A stretch of 64,000 bases of DNA, from NCBI GenBank assembly GCA_965217615.1, contig CBDCIT010000039.1, forward strand, positions 124,001 to 188,000. Reading direction: 5' to 3'. This stretch comes from CAVOAK01 sp965217615. GTDB taxonomy: Bacteria; Pseudomonadota; Alphaproteobacteria; UBA8366; CAVOAK01. Position numbers and translations under genes: made by a program. The notes beneath the pieces were generated by a model. It was not told where the DNA came from. It searched no databases and was given only the letters and a program-made list of their open reading frames with translations. Within the stretch, counting starts at the first letter, position 1. Each line of letters begins with the position of its first letter. Below are positions 1 to 8,609 of this stretch, one piece after another.

Positions 1-686
1 CTCGCCTCTTCGATTTGGGCCTCCAGAAGTGCCATGAATTCGCGCCGTTCAAGCCCCGGATCGATAGGTTTTAGGAATTCGATCGTTATCATTCCTGGAA
101 ACTTTACGAACCGTCGCCGCGGCCAAAATATGCCCGAATTGAGCGCTACCGGCACGACGCTCGCGCCCAGTTCGCCATATATCGCTGCGATTCCCGGCAG
201 ATATGCGCCCTCCTCCCCTGAGGCCACACGTGTGCCTTGTGGAAATACGACGATCGAGCGCCCCGCTGCCAGCACGCCGTGCGCCCGCGCGATCATCGTC
301 TTGATCGATCTCACAGCAGTCGTTCTATCGATGCCAATCATCCCCATACGCCAGACGTACCAGCCCCAAAGGGGGATCCACATGAGTTCTCGCTTCAAGA
401 CAAAGGCACAGTCGGGAACAATCAGCCGAAAAAATAGCGTTTCCCACGCTGATTGATGCTTCGACGCATAAATGGCCGGTCCGGCCGACCGGTTTTCGAT
501 ACCGCGAAGCTCGTAGCGAAGACCCAGGACCGTATCTGCGAAAAATGCAATGCCACGCAGCCATATATGAACAAACACGGCAAGCACCCTGCGGGGCACG
601 AGAAGCAGCGGCAAGTAGAGGATGCTAAGCCCGGCCGTCCAAGCGTAGAGTCCGAAGGCGAACAGCAGAGAGCGCGCGAATATCAT
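1..686 (-). CDS. plsC: 1-acyl-sn-glycerol-3-phosphate acyltransferase (PlsC family), C-terminus cut by window edge
   Basis: Acylates lysophosphatidic acid to phosphatidic acid at the inner membrane. Reading the minus strand from ATG at 686 gives an open frame to the left edge. It has a hydrophobic N-terminus (LLFAFGLYAW then LYLPLLLV), the acyltransferase block SKHQSAWET (catalytic His; Glu-Thr where many homologues have Asp), GMIGIDR, and the substrate block FPQGTR. The HxxxxE form and FPQGTR are, from memory, common in alphaproteobacterial PlsC proteins. The gene starts 5 bases after the YdcF stop, so it is probably the last gene of the ftsE-ftsX-HAD-YdcF chain. No stop codon is seen because the frame runs off the window. 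Confidence 0.88.
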   Translation of the reverse strand, partial: MIFARSLLFAFGLYAWTAGLSILYLPLLLVPRRVLAVFVHIWLRGIAFFADTVLGLRYELRGIENRSAGPAIYASKHQSAWETLFFRLIVPDCAFVLKRELMWIPLWGWYVWRMGMIGIDRTTAVRSIKTMIARAHGVLAAGRSIVVFPQGTRVASGEEGAYLPGIAAIYGELGASVVPVALNSGIFWPRRRFVKFPGMITIEFLKPIDPGLERREFMALLEAQIEEA

Positions 687-691
687 CGCTT

Positions 692-1330
692 TTACCCATC
701 AACCTGGCGGCCTAGCATCTGCCTTGCGCGCGCAAAAAGAAATTTGTGGTACTCGCCAATGATCAAGGTCGTTGTCCCCGGCCATCGCCACCACTCGTCG
801 GTCTTCACATGGCCCGGGAATACCGGATGATCGATGATGACCAGATCGGGCAAAGCCGCGCGAAACTCTGCCACGCTACGCGGCATGTGATAGTTCGCAG
901 TAACCAGTCTTAGCGAGAGTAAACCTTCCTCACGCATCCAATTCGCCGTTTCGCGTGCATTTCCAACAGTATTATCCGCGCTATAGCCTAGCGTGACGCA
1001 GCAGTCGAGTTCTTCCGGTGCACGCCTCGCGACATTTAAGAGTTCTTCAACTTCCACGCCGCGATGGACACCGGATATGAACAGCTTCTTGCCGCGACGA
1101 TTTTGCAGCAGTCTCAATCCCGTTTCAAGTCGCAGACTGCCACCGGTCAGTACAACGACGGCGTCGGTGACTGTTTCGGTGTCTGCCACATTGCCAGGTA
1201 TCAGACTGACAAATCTCACGAGTCCCGCCCCCCAAGCGACCACCCCCAAGAGGACCGCCAAGGTCAGCGACACCGCGATCCTGCGTTTGCGGCGAAGCCG
1301 AACTGGCGATGGCTGTGCCGAGCGCCTCAC
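692..1330 (-). CDS. YdcF/ElyC/SanA family (DUF218) membrane-anchored protein
   Basis: 212 residues starting with GTG, which overlaps the upstream HAD gene's TGA as GTGA. One N-terminal membrane anchor lies around residues 18-43 after an Arg/Lys-rich start. A DUF218 domain follows, with DAVVVLTGG near its start, a central segment with SADNTVGNARE, and VTANYHMPRS. Family members such as SanA and ElyC affect envelope integrity and vancomycin sensitivity; the biochemical activity is unsettled. Translational coupling to HAD, ftsX and ftsE, and an adjacent plsC, point to an envelope role. Confidence 0.85.
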   Translation of the reverse strand: MRRSAQPSPVRLRRKRRIAVSLTLAVLLGVVAWGAGLVRFVSLIPGNVADTETVTDAVVVLTGGSLRLETGLRLLQNRRGKKLFISGVHRGVEVEELLNVARRAPEELDCCVTLGYSADNTVGNARETANWMREEGLLSLRLVTANYHMPRSVAEFRAALPDLVIIDHPVFPGHVKTDEWWRWPGTTTLIIGEYHKFLFARARQMLGRQVDG

Positions 1331-1875
1331 GCCTCTTGCGCGAAATGCGCATCAACCGCCTCGGCCAGCGAAGCATAAACGGAAACCGGCTCTACATGCG
1401 GCGGCAGTCCGGCCGCCAGCGTCATTTGTCCGTGGCCGGTTCTGACGAGAATACGGGGACAACCGATCGCAGCGCCCGCTTCGAGATCGATCAACTGATC
1501 GCCGATTATCGGTGTTTCCGCTGCAGTGGCGCCAAACTGCTGTAGCGCCTCTCGCAGCATGGCGGGTCCTGGCTTTCGGCGTTCGGTCGCGCTGGAGGGC
1601 TGATCGGGGCAATAAAAAAATGCATCTATCCAGCCGCCCTCTTGATGTAGCGCTTGACGCATCTCGTCGTGTATTCGATCGAGCATCGTCGCGTCGATCA
1701 CGCCCCGACCAACGATGGACTGGTTCGTTACGACGGCGACCCTGATTCCGCACCCATTAAGTTTCGCCACCGCCGCCGCCGCACCCGACAGCATGACGAG
1801 TTCGGCAGGGGATTTGACTGAGCCGGGACGTTCTTCGTTCAACACACCGTCGCGATCAAGCAATAACAGGCGCAT
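1327..1875 (-). CDS. HAD-family phosphatase, GmhB/histidinol-phosphatase-like
   Basis: 182 residues. The ATG at 1875 overlaps the ftsX stop as TGATG, which fixes the start although the frame stays open upstream inside ftsX. HAD motifs are in order: LLLDRDGV with Asp7 and Asp9, VVTNQSIVGRG, RRKPGPAML and GDQLIDLEAG. The closest named family is D-glycero-D-manno-heptose 1,7-bisphosphate 7-phosphatase (GmhB). However, the zinc loop (CxH...CxC) of GmhB is reduced to one Cys in FYCPDQP followed by RRKP, so zinc is probably not bound and the substrate is uncertain. It belongs to the ftsE-ftsX chain. Confidence 0.82.
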   Translation of the reverse strand: MRLLLLDRDGVLNEERPGSVKSPAELVMLSGAAAAVAKLNGCGIRVAVVTNQSIVGRGVIDATMLDRIHDEMRQALHQEGGWIDAFFYCPDQPSSATERRKPGPAMLREALQQFGATAAETPIIGDQLIDLEAGAAIGCPRILVRTGHGQMTLAAGLPPHVEPVSVYASLAEAVDAHFAQEA

Positions 1876-2780
1876 CAGACCATCCTGGCAAGCGTCCGCA
1901 TAACTGTTCGCCTCGCCGTCCACATGGCAATGAGCGATGCGATGACGGGGACCAGAACAAGCGTTCCCCATTGCCACGCCTCGACCTCTATCGAGGGGAG
2001 GAGTGCCGGATCCAACTGCTCTCCAAGTTTGCGAAGCCCAAGGAGCGTTGCCACACCTAAGAGACAACCACCGACGCCGCCACGGAGGCAGTTGCGCCAA
2101 GCGTGGCGCTGGAACTGATCCGCCACGTATTCGTCGCGAGCGCCGATCAGATGCAGCACCTCTATGATCTCGCGGTGTACCGCCAACCCGCCACGGGTCG
2201 CAAACATAACGACAGCGACAGCGGCAGTCGCAACCAAGCCAACAACCAAGCCGGCCAGGAGCTCCAGTGCGCGCACCAGCTTGACGAGTTGCCCGCGCCA
2301 AAACTGGTGATCGTCAAGCGCCGAACCTGGAACTGCATCGGCGAGCCGTCTCGACAATTCGTCGAAATCAGGGCTTCGGTCTTTCTCCAGTGTCACATCG
2401 ATGAGGCGGGGCAGCGGTAGCTCTATGACCTGCGCAGCGGCACCGAGCCACGGCTCCAGCATGGCGGCGATTTCAGCGAGCGGTATCGGTTTGGCTTCGG
2501 CGATGCCAGGTGTTTTCAACAGTGTGCGAACTGCCTCGGTGACACGCCCCTGTATCTCTTCGACCGTTTCGTCGCCAAGCGGCATCACTTGCACCGTGAT
2601 TTTACCGCTAAGACCTTGGTTCCAGTCATTCAAAAGGCCCGATAGCAACAGCGCGCCGGCAAGGGCAAGCGTTGCAAGATAGACCATTAAGCCGACGATC
2701 CACGGCAGCAGCTTCGTAGACGGATCTCTCGACAGAGGAAGATCGAATCGCCCTGCAAATAGCCGCAGCAACCCACTCAC
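1875..2780 (-). CDS. ftsX: Cell division protein FtsX
   Basis: 301-residue membrane subunit of the FtsEX complex, which signals from the divisome to periplasmic murein hydrolases. TM1 is around residues 26-48 (IVGLMVYLATLALAGALLLS). A periplasmic domain of about 110 residues containing IQGRVTEAVRTLLKTPG follows. Three further TM segments make the FtsX permease domain: LLAGLVVGLVATAAVAVVMF, GGVGGCLLGVATLLGL and WGTLVLVPVIASLIAMW. The start overlaps the ftsE stop by 4 bases. Length and topology fit alphaproteobacterial FtsX. Confidence 0.92.
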   Translation of the reverse strand: MSGLLRLFAGRFDLPLSRDPSTKLLPWIVGLMVYLATLALAGALLLSGLLNDWNQGLSGKITVQVMPLGDETVEEIQGRVTEAVRTLLKTPGIAEAKPIPLAEIAAMLEPWLGAAAQVIELPLPRLIDVTLEKDRSPDFDELSRRLADAVPGSALDDHQFWRGQLVKLVRALELLAGLVVGLVATAAVAVVMFATRGGLAVHREIIEVLHLIGARDEYVADQFQRHAWRNCLRGGVGGCLLGVATLLGLRKLGEQLDPALLPSIEVEAWQWGTLVLVPVIASLIAMWTARRTVMRTLARMV

Positions 2781-3586
2781 CCGTTTATGCTATTGGCCAG
2801 GTTCGGCGCGAGGGGCTTTCCAGCCGCCGTCGCACTCGAACGCACATCCGCTGGATCGCTCTCGATCGAGGTCACTTCGCCTGCGGTTCGTTGAAACGTC
2901 AAACTACCGGCTTCCAGCCTCATCCGTGGACGATCGAAACGTGAAACAAGTGCATTGTTGTGTGTGGCGATCACGACCGTCGTGCCGAGGCGATTCAACT
3001 CCTCGAACAAATAGAGCAGACGCACAGCGATCGCATCATCCACGTTGCCTGTTGGCTCGTCGGCCAGCAGCAAGCTGGGACGGCTGATCACTGCCCGGGC
3101 AATGGCAACGCGTTGCTGCTGTCCACCGGAGAGGGTTGGCGGCCGGGCATTGAGATTATCGGCCAGGCCGACCCAAGTCAGCAGTTCGATCACATGTTTG
3201 CGGGTCGTGGCTTCACGTAATCCCGTGATTCTTAGCGGTAGCGCGACATTGTCAAAGACCGACAGATGATTGAGCAGACGAAAATCTTGAAAGACAACGC
3301 CAACCTGTCGTCGCAAATCAGGCATGTCCTCGCGCGCAATAGTCGCAACGTCACGTCCGAACAGCGTGATCAAGCCCCGCGAGGGAAGGCGCGCGAGGTA
3401 CAAAAGTTTCAGCAGCGACGATTTGCCTGCGCCACTCGGACCGGTCAAAAAATGAAATGATGCCGGCTCCAGCGTGAACGACAGATCGCGTAGCACTTCC
3501 GGGCCGGTGCCATAGCGCATACCGACATTTTCGAAGCGAACCACGCTGTCGGTCGTTTTATGTTCTTTCTGATGTTCTGCCGGCAT
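2777..3586 (-). CDS. ftsE: Cell division ATP-binding protein FtsE
   Basis: 269-residue ABC ATPase partner of FtsX. Walker A is GPSGAGKS, the signature is LSGGQQQRVAIARA, Walker B is LLLADEPTGNVD, and the switch His is in IATHN. FtsE proteins are normally near 220-230 residues; this one has about 16 extra residues at the N-terminus and a low-complexity tail of about 40 residues after LEAGSLTF, of unknown role. It is the first gene of the minus-strand chain and is divergent from the MJ0042 protein, so the 156-base gap at 3587-3742 should hold both promoters. Confidence 0.94.
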   Translation of the reverse strand: MPAEHQKEHKTTDSVVRFENVGMRYGTGPEVLRDLSFTLEPASFHFLTGPSGAGKSSLLKLLYLARLPSRGLITLFGRDVATIAREDMPDLRRQVGVVFQDFRLLNHLSVFDNVALPLRITGLREATTRKHVIELLTWVGLADNLNARPPTLSGGQQQRVAIARAVISRPSLLLADEPTGNVDDAIAVRLLYLFEELNRLGTTVVIATHNNALVSRFDRPRMRLEAGSLTFQRTAGEVTSIESDPADVRSSATAAGKPLAPNLANSING

Positions 3587-3742
3587 GACCGCGAATGCAA
3601 TTCAACTCCCGCGCAAGGCAATTCGGCTGCCAGATTCCATTCTACAATGCCACGGAACGTCACTTTGCGTAAAGCGCAGCCAACCTTGCCAGATGGTGGT
3701 CTACAACTTATAAATTCTCAAAATCCCGAGCGCCCACCTCGC

Positions 3743-4594
3743 ATGATACTCAGCTGTCCCTCGTGTTCCGCACGCTTTAATGTCAAAGCCGAAGCTTTGG
3801 GCACGAAGGGCCGCACAGTAAAGTGCGCCAAGTGTGCTCACAAGTGGCACGCAATGCCGGAAGGTGCACCCGCGCCGACGGCAGCGGCCGAAGCCGCGCC
3901 GCCACCTCCACCGCCACCGCAAGCTGCTGCCATCGAAGAGGCGCCGCCCCCTCCGCCTCCACCACCACCGCAAGCCCCGGCCGTCGAAGAGGCGCCCCCA
4001 CCCCCGCCGCCCCAACCGGAAGCGGCGGAAACACCACCGCCGCCGGAACCCGAACCTGAGGCCATAGCGGACGAAGATCTGGAACGACCCCCTATTCCGC
4101 CTCAACACCGTGGCGAGCAACAGGCGCCGCAAAAGAAATCAACACTCAGATGGTGGATCGCCCTTGTGGCGTTGATCGTCGTCCTGTCGTCCGCCGGAAT
4201 AATTTGGCGCAAGGCGATCGTCGTTATGTATGCGCCTGCCAACAAACTGTTCATGATGATCAACCTGCCGGTCGACACTTTGGGTCACGGCTTGGTAATC
4301 CACACGCCGGAAACAGGTCTCAGCATCGACGGCAGCGATCGCGTCCTCACCATCAAGGGCCAGATTGAGAATACGACCGGTAAGATCGTAGACGTGCCGA
4401 TCCTGCGGGCGTCGCTCCGCGACACCAAGGGCACGGAGTTGCAGAAATGGACCTTTACTGCCGATGAACCCCGCGTCCTCCCCGGTGAGCGCGTCACTTA
4501 CGAATCGGAAGCGCGAAACCCGGCTCAGGGTGCGACCGGCTTCGATATCACGTTTACCCGTCCTGAAGAGGAAGCGACATCCGCGAAGGAGTAA
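3743..4594 (+). CDS. MJ0042-type zinc-ribbon protein with proline-rich linker and one TM segment
   Basis: 283 residues from ATG at 3743. The frame stays open upstream but without homology to the zinc ribbon, which begins here with MILSCPSC. Residues 1-38 are an MJ0042 zinc ribbon with two CxxC pairs (Cys5/Cys8 and Cys28/Cys31). Residues 39-130 are an unstructured acidic/proline linker with runs of 6-9 Pro separated by AIEEA or AVEEA. A TM segment lies at about 136-156 (WWIALVALIVVLSSAGIIW). The C-terminal domain of about 125 residues resembles DUF3426: extracytoplasmic, beta-rich, with IKGQIENTTGKIVDVP. Cytoplasmic ribbon, membrane span and exported domain suggest a sensor or tether. Function unknown; the neighbour is ftsEX. 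Confidence 0.82.
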   Translation: MILSCPSCSARFNVKAEALGTKGRTVKCAKCAHKWHAMPEGAPAPTAAAEAAPPPPPPPQAAAIEEAPPPPPPPPPQAPAVEEAPPPPPPQPEAAETPPPPEPEPEAIADEDLERPPIPPQHRGEQQAPQKKSTLRWWIALVALIVVLSSAGIIWRKAIVVMYAPANKLFMMINLPVDTLGHGLVIHTPETGLSIDGSDRVLTIKGQIENTTGKIVDVPILRASLRDTKGTELQKWTFTADEPRVLPGERVTYESEARNPAQGATGFDITFTRPEEEATSAKE

Positions 4595-4658
4595 TCCGCG
4601 CGTTGTCAAAATTGGCGATAGTCAACAAGCGCTCGCTTCGTCTATCCACCAGCTAGTA

Positions 4659-7184
4659 CTAGAACTGCTGTAGAAGCCGATCGATATAGTCCTGTTCGAG
4701 TTGCGGTCGGCTGCGTTGCGATGCTCGCCTGCGGAGTTCATCGAGAATCTTTCGTGCGCGCTGTACTTCGCTTTCGCTCGGAATGTTGACGTCGGCCTGG
4801 TCCATACCCCGGTAACCAGGATTAACAGAGCGCCCAAAGGGATCCCGCGGCGTCCCAATCCGACCCGTTCCCTGTTGTTGGCCTCTACCGCGTTGCTGGC
4901 CGAGCTGCTGCATCAGTTGCTCCGTCGCGGCACGGGCGGCTTGCTGCAGCTGATCGAGCGCCTCTGATTGCGGGCCGACTGCCGCGCCGGGGTTCTGCCC
5001 CTGCAACGCGTCGGTTGAGTTCCGCATGGCTCGTTCGGCACGACCGAATGGTAATGGAATACTCCCCGTCATCTCGCCGATTCGCCGCATGACGTCGCCA
5101 AGCTGTCGGCGCAGTGCCTCCTGGAGAACCGCCTCGCCCGGCATCGCGCGGCCAAACTGGCCTGTGCCTGATCCGCGACCGCCAGACCCTCGTTCTCCAA
5201 GCTGGCCTTGCTGTCCTTGTTGGCCCGGCTGACCGCGCTCTCCCTGTTGACCCGACTGCATACCCTGCGCCTCACGGAACGTCCGATCGAGAAGTTCCTG
5301 CTGTCCCTGGATAAGCCGCTGCAGATCGCTCAACGTGCGCATGGCCTGACCGCCGTTTCGTTGTGCCCGCGCAAACTGCCCTGATCTCAGCTCCTCCATA
5401 AGCTGCTGCAGCTGCGACAGTAGCTGGCGCGCAGCATCCCTTGCTCCGCTGCGGGCCAATTCGCGTATCTGATCCAACAAGTCCCGGAGCTCCTGACGAT
5501 CGACCAAGGCCGAATTCGGATCGAGTAGATTCTCGTCTAGAGTCGCGGCGTCTAGATTCTGCAGAGCCTCGCTCAGTTCATCGAGAAACTCGTTGAGCGC
5601 CGCCTCCAATTCCGCCATTAGCCGCTCGAGCTCTTGATCCGTCGCATCGGAAGATAGCGCGTCGAGCAGCGCCTGCTCCGCTTGCCGGAGATCGCGGGCG
5701 GCAATAGACAGGCGACCGTCTTCGACCCGAAGCGCTGTGTCCCAAAGCAGCTGTTGAACCTCGGCCAAGGCCGCCTCCGACCGGTCGTGCACAAGCCGCC
5801 GCTGCGCCGAAGTAAGCGCCAAGAACACAACCATGTCATCTGCATAGCGATGAGGCTGCTTAGCGATGATTTCCAGACCGTTTGCCGTGCTCTCCCGATT
5901 GGCAACCGGATCACGAGTCAGCAACGTACGTTGCGAAATAAGCGCGCGGGCAACCGGGTGGTCGAAGTTACGAGTCGGCATGGTCGCGGTTACGACAGTG
6001 CTGACGCCGGTCTGACCGGTGCCGTCGGTGGCGATGAGCTGGTAGGCAACGTCAAGGCCGGCCCAAGGGTGTGGGGTCAGGTCGAAGAAACCCTTGCCCG
6101 AAGCTAGCCGCGGGCTTAGCGACGGCAGCGGAAGCTCCAATTCGATAACGTCCTGCGAGTCGGGAAGATCGACGCGGCGAATGCTGGCCATCACTGATTC
6201 AAGGCCATAGTCGTCAGCACCGGAGAACTCTATTTGCAATACGCCACGCGGCGTACTCGACGGCTCTGCAGCGAATTCGACGGTCGGCGGTGTGTCAGGA
6301 ATGACTGTGACTTGCCACGTTTCGAGGACCTCGCGTCCCTGGCTGATTGTCAATCGACCCGTTTCATCAAGAACGAATATCCCCTTGTAACTCTGCGCCT
6401 CGACCTGTGCGACATCCTGCTCCACATCGCCGATAGCGACCTTCGGCACACCGGCCCCCCCACTGACCTGCACGACCAGTTTGCTCCCTTCGGGAACCTC
6501 GAGGGGCGTCCTCAGCGAACCCCTGTCCTTGTCATGTGCAGTGAGAAACAGTGGCGGGTGACTGGTATATTCGGGCGGTGTAATCCAGGCGTCGAGCACG
6601 GCCGGCGCGGCCGGCGCCAAGAATGCAAGTTGCGGCGTGAGTGCTCTGCTGATTCGAGGCCACCCATCGCCCCAGGCGACGGCTCCAACGGCGATCAGCG
6701 CCACCGCCAGAACAATCCGCAAAGCGAACGGATCGCGAGCAGCCAAACGCGGTGACGGAAACCCAACCCTTAGGCCCTTCAGCATGCGTCGCATCCGCTG
6801 TTGATGCGCCTGCCAAAGGGCCTGCGTCTCTACGCTCGATCCGTCTTCGCTTAATGTATCCTCGACCGCCTCCAGGGGACGATGCGAAAGCTCGTTTATT
6901 CGCTCAAGTCGACGACGGGCCTCAACAGGTCCCGGTAACACCAACTTCTGAAATCCACGCCAAACCAGATAGGCAAAAGCGCCCAATGTCCCTGCCAATA
7001 CAAGGCCGTGCAGCCAGCCGGGAAGCAGCGGCAGGAAATCCGAGAGCGCCATGAGCACAAACAGGCCAAGGGTTGCAGCAGCCGGCCAAAGCGCCAGCCA
7101 AAGGCGCTCCCAAACAATCGCCGTCCATGACGACCATAGACGCCAAGCGCCGTACTGCGGACTGGTAATTTTTGCAGAAGCCAT
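4659..7184 (-). CDS. TIGR02302 / DUF4175 family membrane protein
   Basis: 841 residues from ATG at 7184, 7 bases after the lysA stop. An upstream in-frame start would overlap lysA and is not preferred. Two adjacent TM segments near the N-terminus (AAATLGLFVLMALSDFLPLL; LVLAGTLGAFAYLVW) and a third around 145-165 (IVLAVALIAVGAVAWG) are followed by a large domain. The last third is rich in coiled coil and Gln/Gly, with repeats such as GQPGQQGQQGQ. This is a conserved alphaproteobacterial family of unknown function that often sits next to lysA and argH, as here. It is likely an inner-membrane scaffold, but that is inference. Confidence 0.86.
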   Translation of the reverse strand: MASAKITSPQYGAWRLWSSWTAIVWERLWLALWPAAATLGLFVLMALSDFLPLLPGWLHGLVLAGTLGAFAYLVWRGFQKLVLPGPVEARRRLERINELSHRPLEAVEDTLSEDGSSVETQALWQAHQQRMRRMLKGLRVGFPSPRLAARDPFALRIVLAVALIAVGAVAWGDGWPRISRALTPQLAFLAPAAPAVLDAWITPPEYTSHPPLFLTAHDKDRGSLRTPLEVPEGSKLVVQVSGGAGVPKVAIGDVEQDVAQVEAQSYKGIFVLDETGRLTISQGREVLETWQVTVIPDTPPTVEFAAEPSSTPRGVLQIEFSGADDYGLESVMASIRRVDLPDSQDVIELELPLPSLSPRLASGKGFFDLTPHPWAGLDVAYQLIATDGTGQTGVSTVVTATMPTRNFDHPVARALISQRTLLTRDPVANRESTANGLEIIAKQPHRYADDMVVFLALTSAQRRLVHDRSEAALAEVQQLLWDTALRVEDGRLSIAARDLRQAEQALLDALSSDATDQELERLMAELEAALNEFLDELSEALQNLDAATLDENLLDPNSALVDRQELRDLLDQIRELARSGARDAARQLLSQLQQLMEELRSGQFARAQRNGGQAMRTLSDLQRLIQGQQELLDRTFREAQGMQSGQQGERGQPGQQGQQGQLGERGSGGRGSGTGQFGRAMPGEAVLQEALRRQLGDVMRRIGEMTGSIPLPFGRAERAMRNSTDALQGQNPGAAVGPQSEALDQLQQAARAATEQLMQQLGQQRGRGQQQGTGRIGTPRDPFGRSVNPGYRGMDQADVNIPSESEVQRARKILDELRRRASQRSRPQLEQDYIDRLLQQF

Positions 7185-7191
7185 ACGACGC

Positions 7192-8478
7192 TCACGCGGC
7201 TCCGCGCGCGCTCGGGAGTTGGCGCCACTGCGGCAACGTTTCCAATGCGAGCATTTCTTCAAAACTAGGCCGTGATCGGACGACGGCAAATGCCGCGCCG
7301 CGCACCATGATTTCCGGCACCAAGCGCCGGGTGTTGTAAGTCGACGCCATCACCGCACCATATGCACCGGCCGACGAAAAGACCAGTAAATCACCTGTTA
7401 CCAACGATGGCAGGCGTACGGACATTGCGAACGTATCGCTCGACTCGCAGATCGGTCCGACAACGTCACACTCGACCAATGAATTGCCGTCGGCTGTCTC
7501 GCGAACAGGAAGAATTGCATGAAATGCGTCGTAAAGGGCAGGCCGCGCCAAATCGTTCATGGCCGCATCGACGACAATGATTGGTCGCGTATGACCAGCT
7601 TTTACATGGATAACACGGGCGACGAGCAGGCCCGCGTTGGCGACCAAGAACCGGCCGGGCTCCAGTATCAAGCTGCACCCCAGATGACCTACGGTCCGAT
7701 CGACCATTGCGGCATACTCGCCAACCGGTGGCGGAACTTCGTTCTCGTAGGCAACACCGAGCCCTCCACCCAGGTCCAGGCGATAAATCGCATGGCCATC
7801 TCCCTGCAACGCATTTGTTAATTCGGCCAAGACATGAAAAGCAGCCTCGAACGGAGCAAGCTCCGTTAGTTGCGAGCCGATATGAATCGCCAAGGACACA
7901 GGCCGTACACCCGGGAGTTTGGCTGCGCGCGCGAAGACCTGTGCAGCATTCTGAATTGGGATACCGAATTTGCTTGTACGAACGCCGGTCGTGATTTTCG
8001 CATGCGTGCCCGCATCAATGTCCGGATTGACGCGCAAGGCAATCTCTATCTCCTGTCCTCGCGTAGCTCCAATTTCGCTCAGCATGTCGAGCTCAGATAC
8101 CGATTCCACATTGATCTGCAGGATATTCTGATCGAGCGCGTAGGTGAGTTCCTCACGCGTCTTGCCAACGCCGGAGAAGACGACTTGGCGTGGGTCCGCC
8201 CCCGCTTTCAGTACGCGGCGTAGTTCGCCCTCCGAGACAACGTCGGCGCCGACGCCCAATTGAAGCAACGTATTGATTACCGCAAGGTTCGAATTTGCCT
8301 TCACGGCATAACACACCATTGCGTCCTGATCGGCGAAAGCATTGGAAAAGTCCTCATAATTCCGCTCGATCGCCGCCGTTGAGTAGCAATAGAACGGCGT
8401 CCCCACTTCATCTGCGATACGGTCGAGCTGCACGTCTTCGGCGCTAAGCACGCCGGCCTGATAGCGAAAATGGCTCAT
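7192..8478 (-). CDS. lysA: Diaminopimelate decarboxylase
   Basis: 428 residues. Decarboxylates meso-diaminopimelate to L-lysine, the last step of lysine synthesis. It is a PLP-dependent fold-type III enzyme: the PLP lysine is Lys60 in CYAVKANSN, with HIGSQ in the barrel, LDLGGGLGV and EPGR phosphate-binding segments, and CESSDTFA supplying the active-site Cys from the C-terminal domain. The ATG at 8478 overlaps the lptM stop as ATGA, so argH-lptM-lysA-TIGR02302 is probably one transcript. Confidence 0.95.
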   Translation of the reverse strand: MSHFRYQAGVLSAEDVQLDRIADEVGTPFYCYSTAAIERNYEDFSNAFADQDAMVCYAVKANSNLAVINTLLQLGVGADVVSEGELRRVLKAGADPRQVVFSGVGKTREELTYALDQNILQINVESVSELDMLSEIGATRGQEIEIALRVNPDIDAGTHAKITTGVRTSKFGIPIQNAAQVFARAAKLPGVRPVSLAIHIGSQLTELAPFEAAFHVLAELTNALQGDGHAIYRLDLGGGLGVAYENEVPPPVGEYAAMVDRTVGHLGCSLILEPGRFLVANAGLLVARVIHVKAGHTRPIIVVDAAMNDLARPALYDAFHAILPVRETADGNSLVECDVVGPICESSDTFAMSVRLPSLVTGDLLVFSSAGAYGAVMASTYNTRRLVPEIMVRGAAFAVVRSRPSFEEMLALETLPQWRQLPSARGAA

Positions 8479-8609
8479 TTCTGCTTTGGATATTGCTGCG
8501 GGAATTGGCTGTCGCCGCTAGGCGCCTTGGGGGGGGCCTTCTTGCCGCAGGCGGCGAGCGACACCGCGAGGACGAGCGCAATCACAAGGGCATTGAATAC
8601 GCGTTTCAT
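8475..8609 (-). CDS. lptM: LptM-like small lipoprotein
   Basis: 44 residues. The sequence is a short basic start (MKR), a hydrophobic stretch, lipobox SLAAC with lipidation Cys21, GKKAPPK, then a polar tail ending QYPKQK. It overlaps argH upstream and lysA downstream by 4 bases each (ATGA at both ends). Size, lipobox, the GKK-PP sequence and position between argH and lysA match LptM (formerly YifL), a lipoprotein that helps LptD oxidative maturation in Escherichia coli. The function here is inferred. Confidence 0.8.
   Translation of the reverse strand: MKRVFNALVIALVLAVSLAACGKKAPPKAPSGDSQFPQQYPKQK

Noticed and set aside
1876..2301. Extended N-terminus for the HAD phosphatase gene
   Set aside because: The extra 140 codons lie within ftsX in another frame, are Arg/Gly/Trp-rich and lack similarity; the TGATG coupling at 1875 gives a better start.
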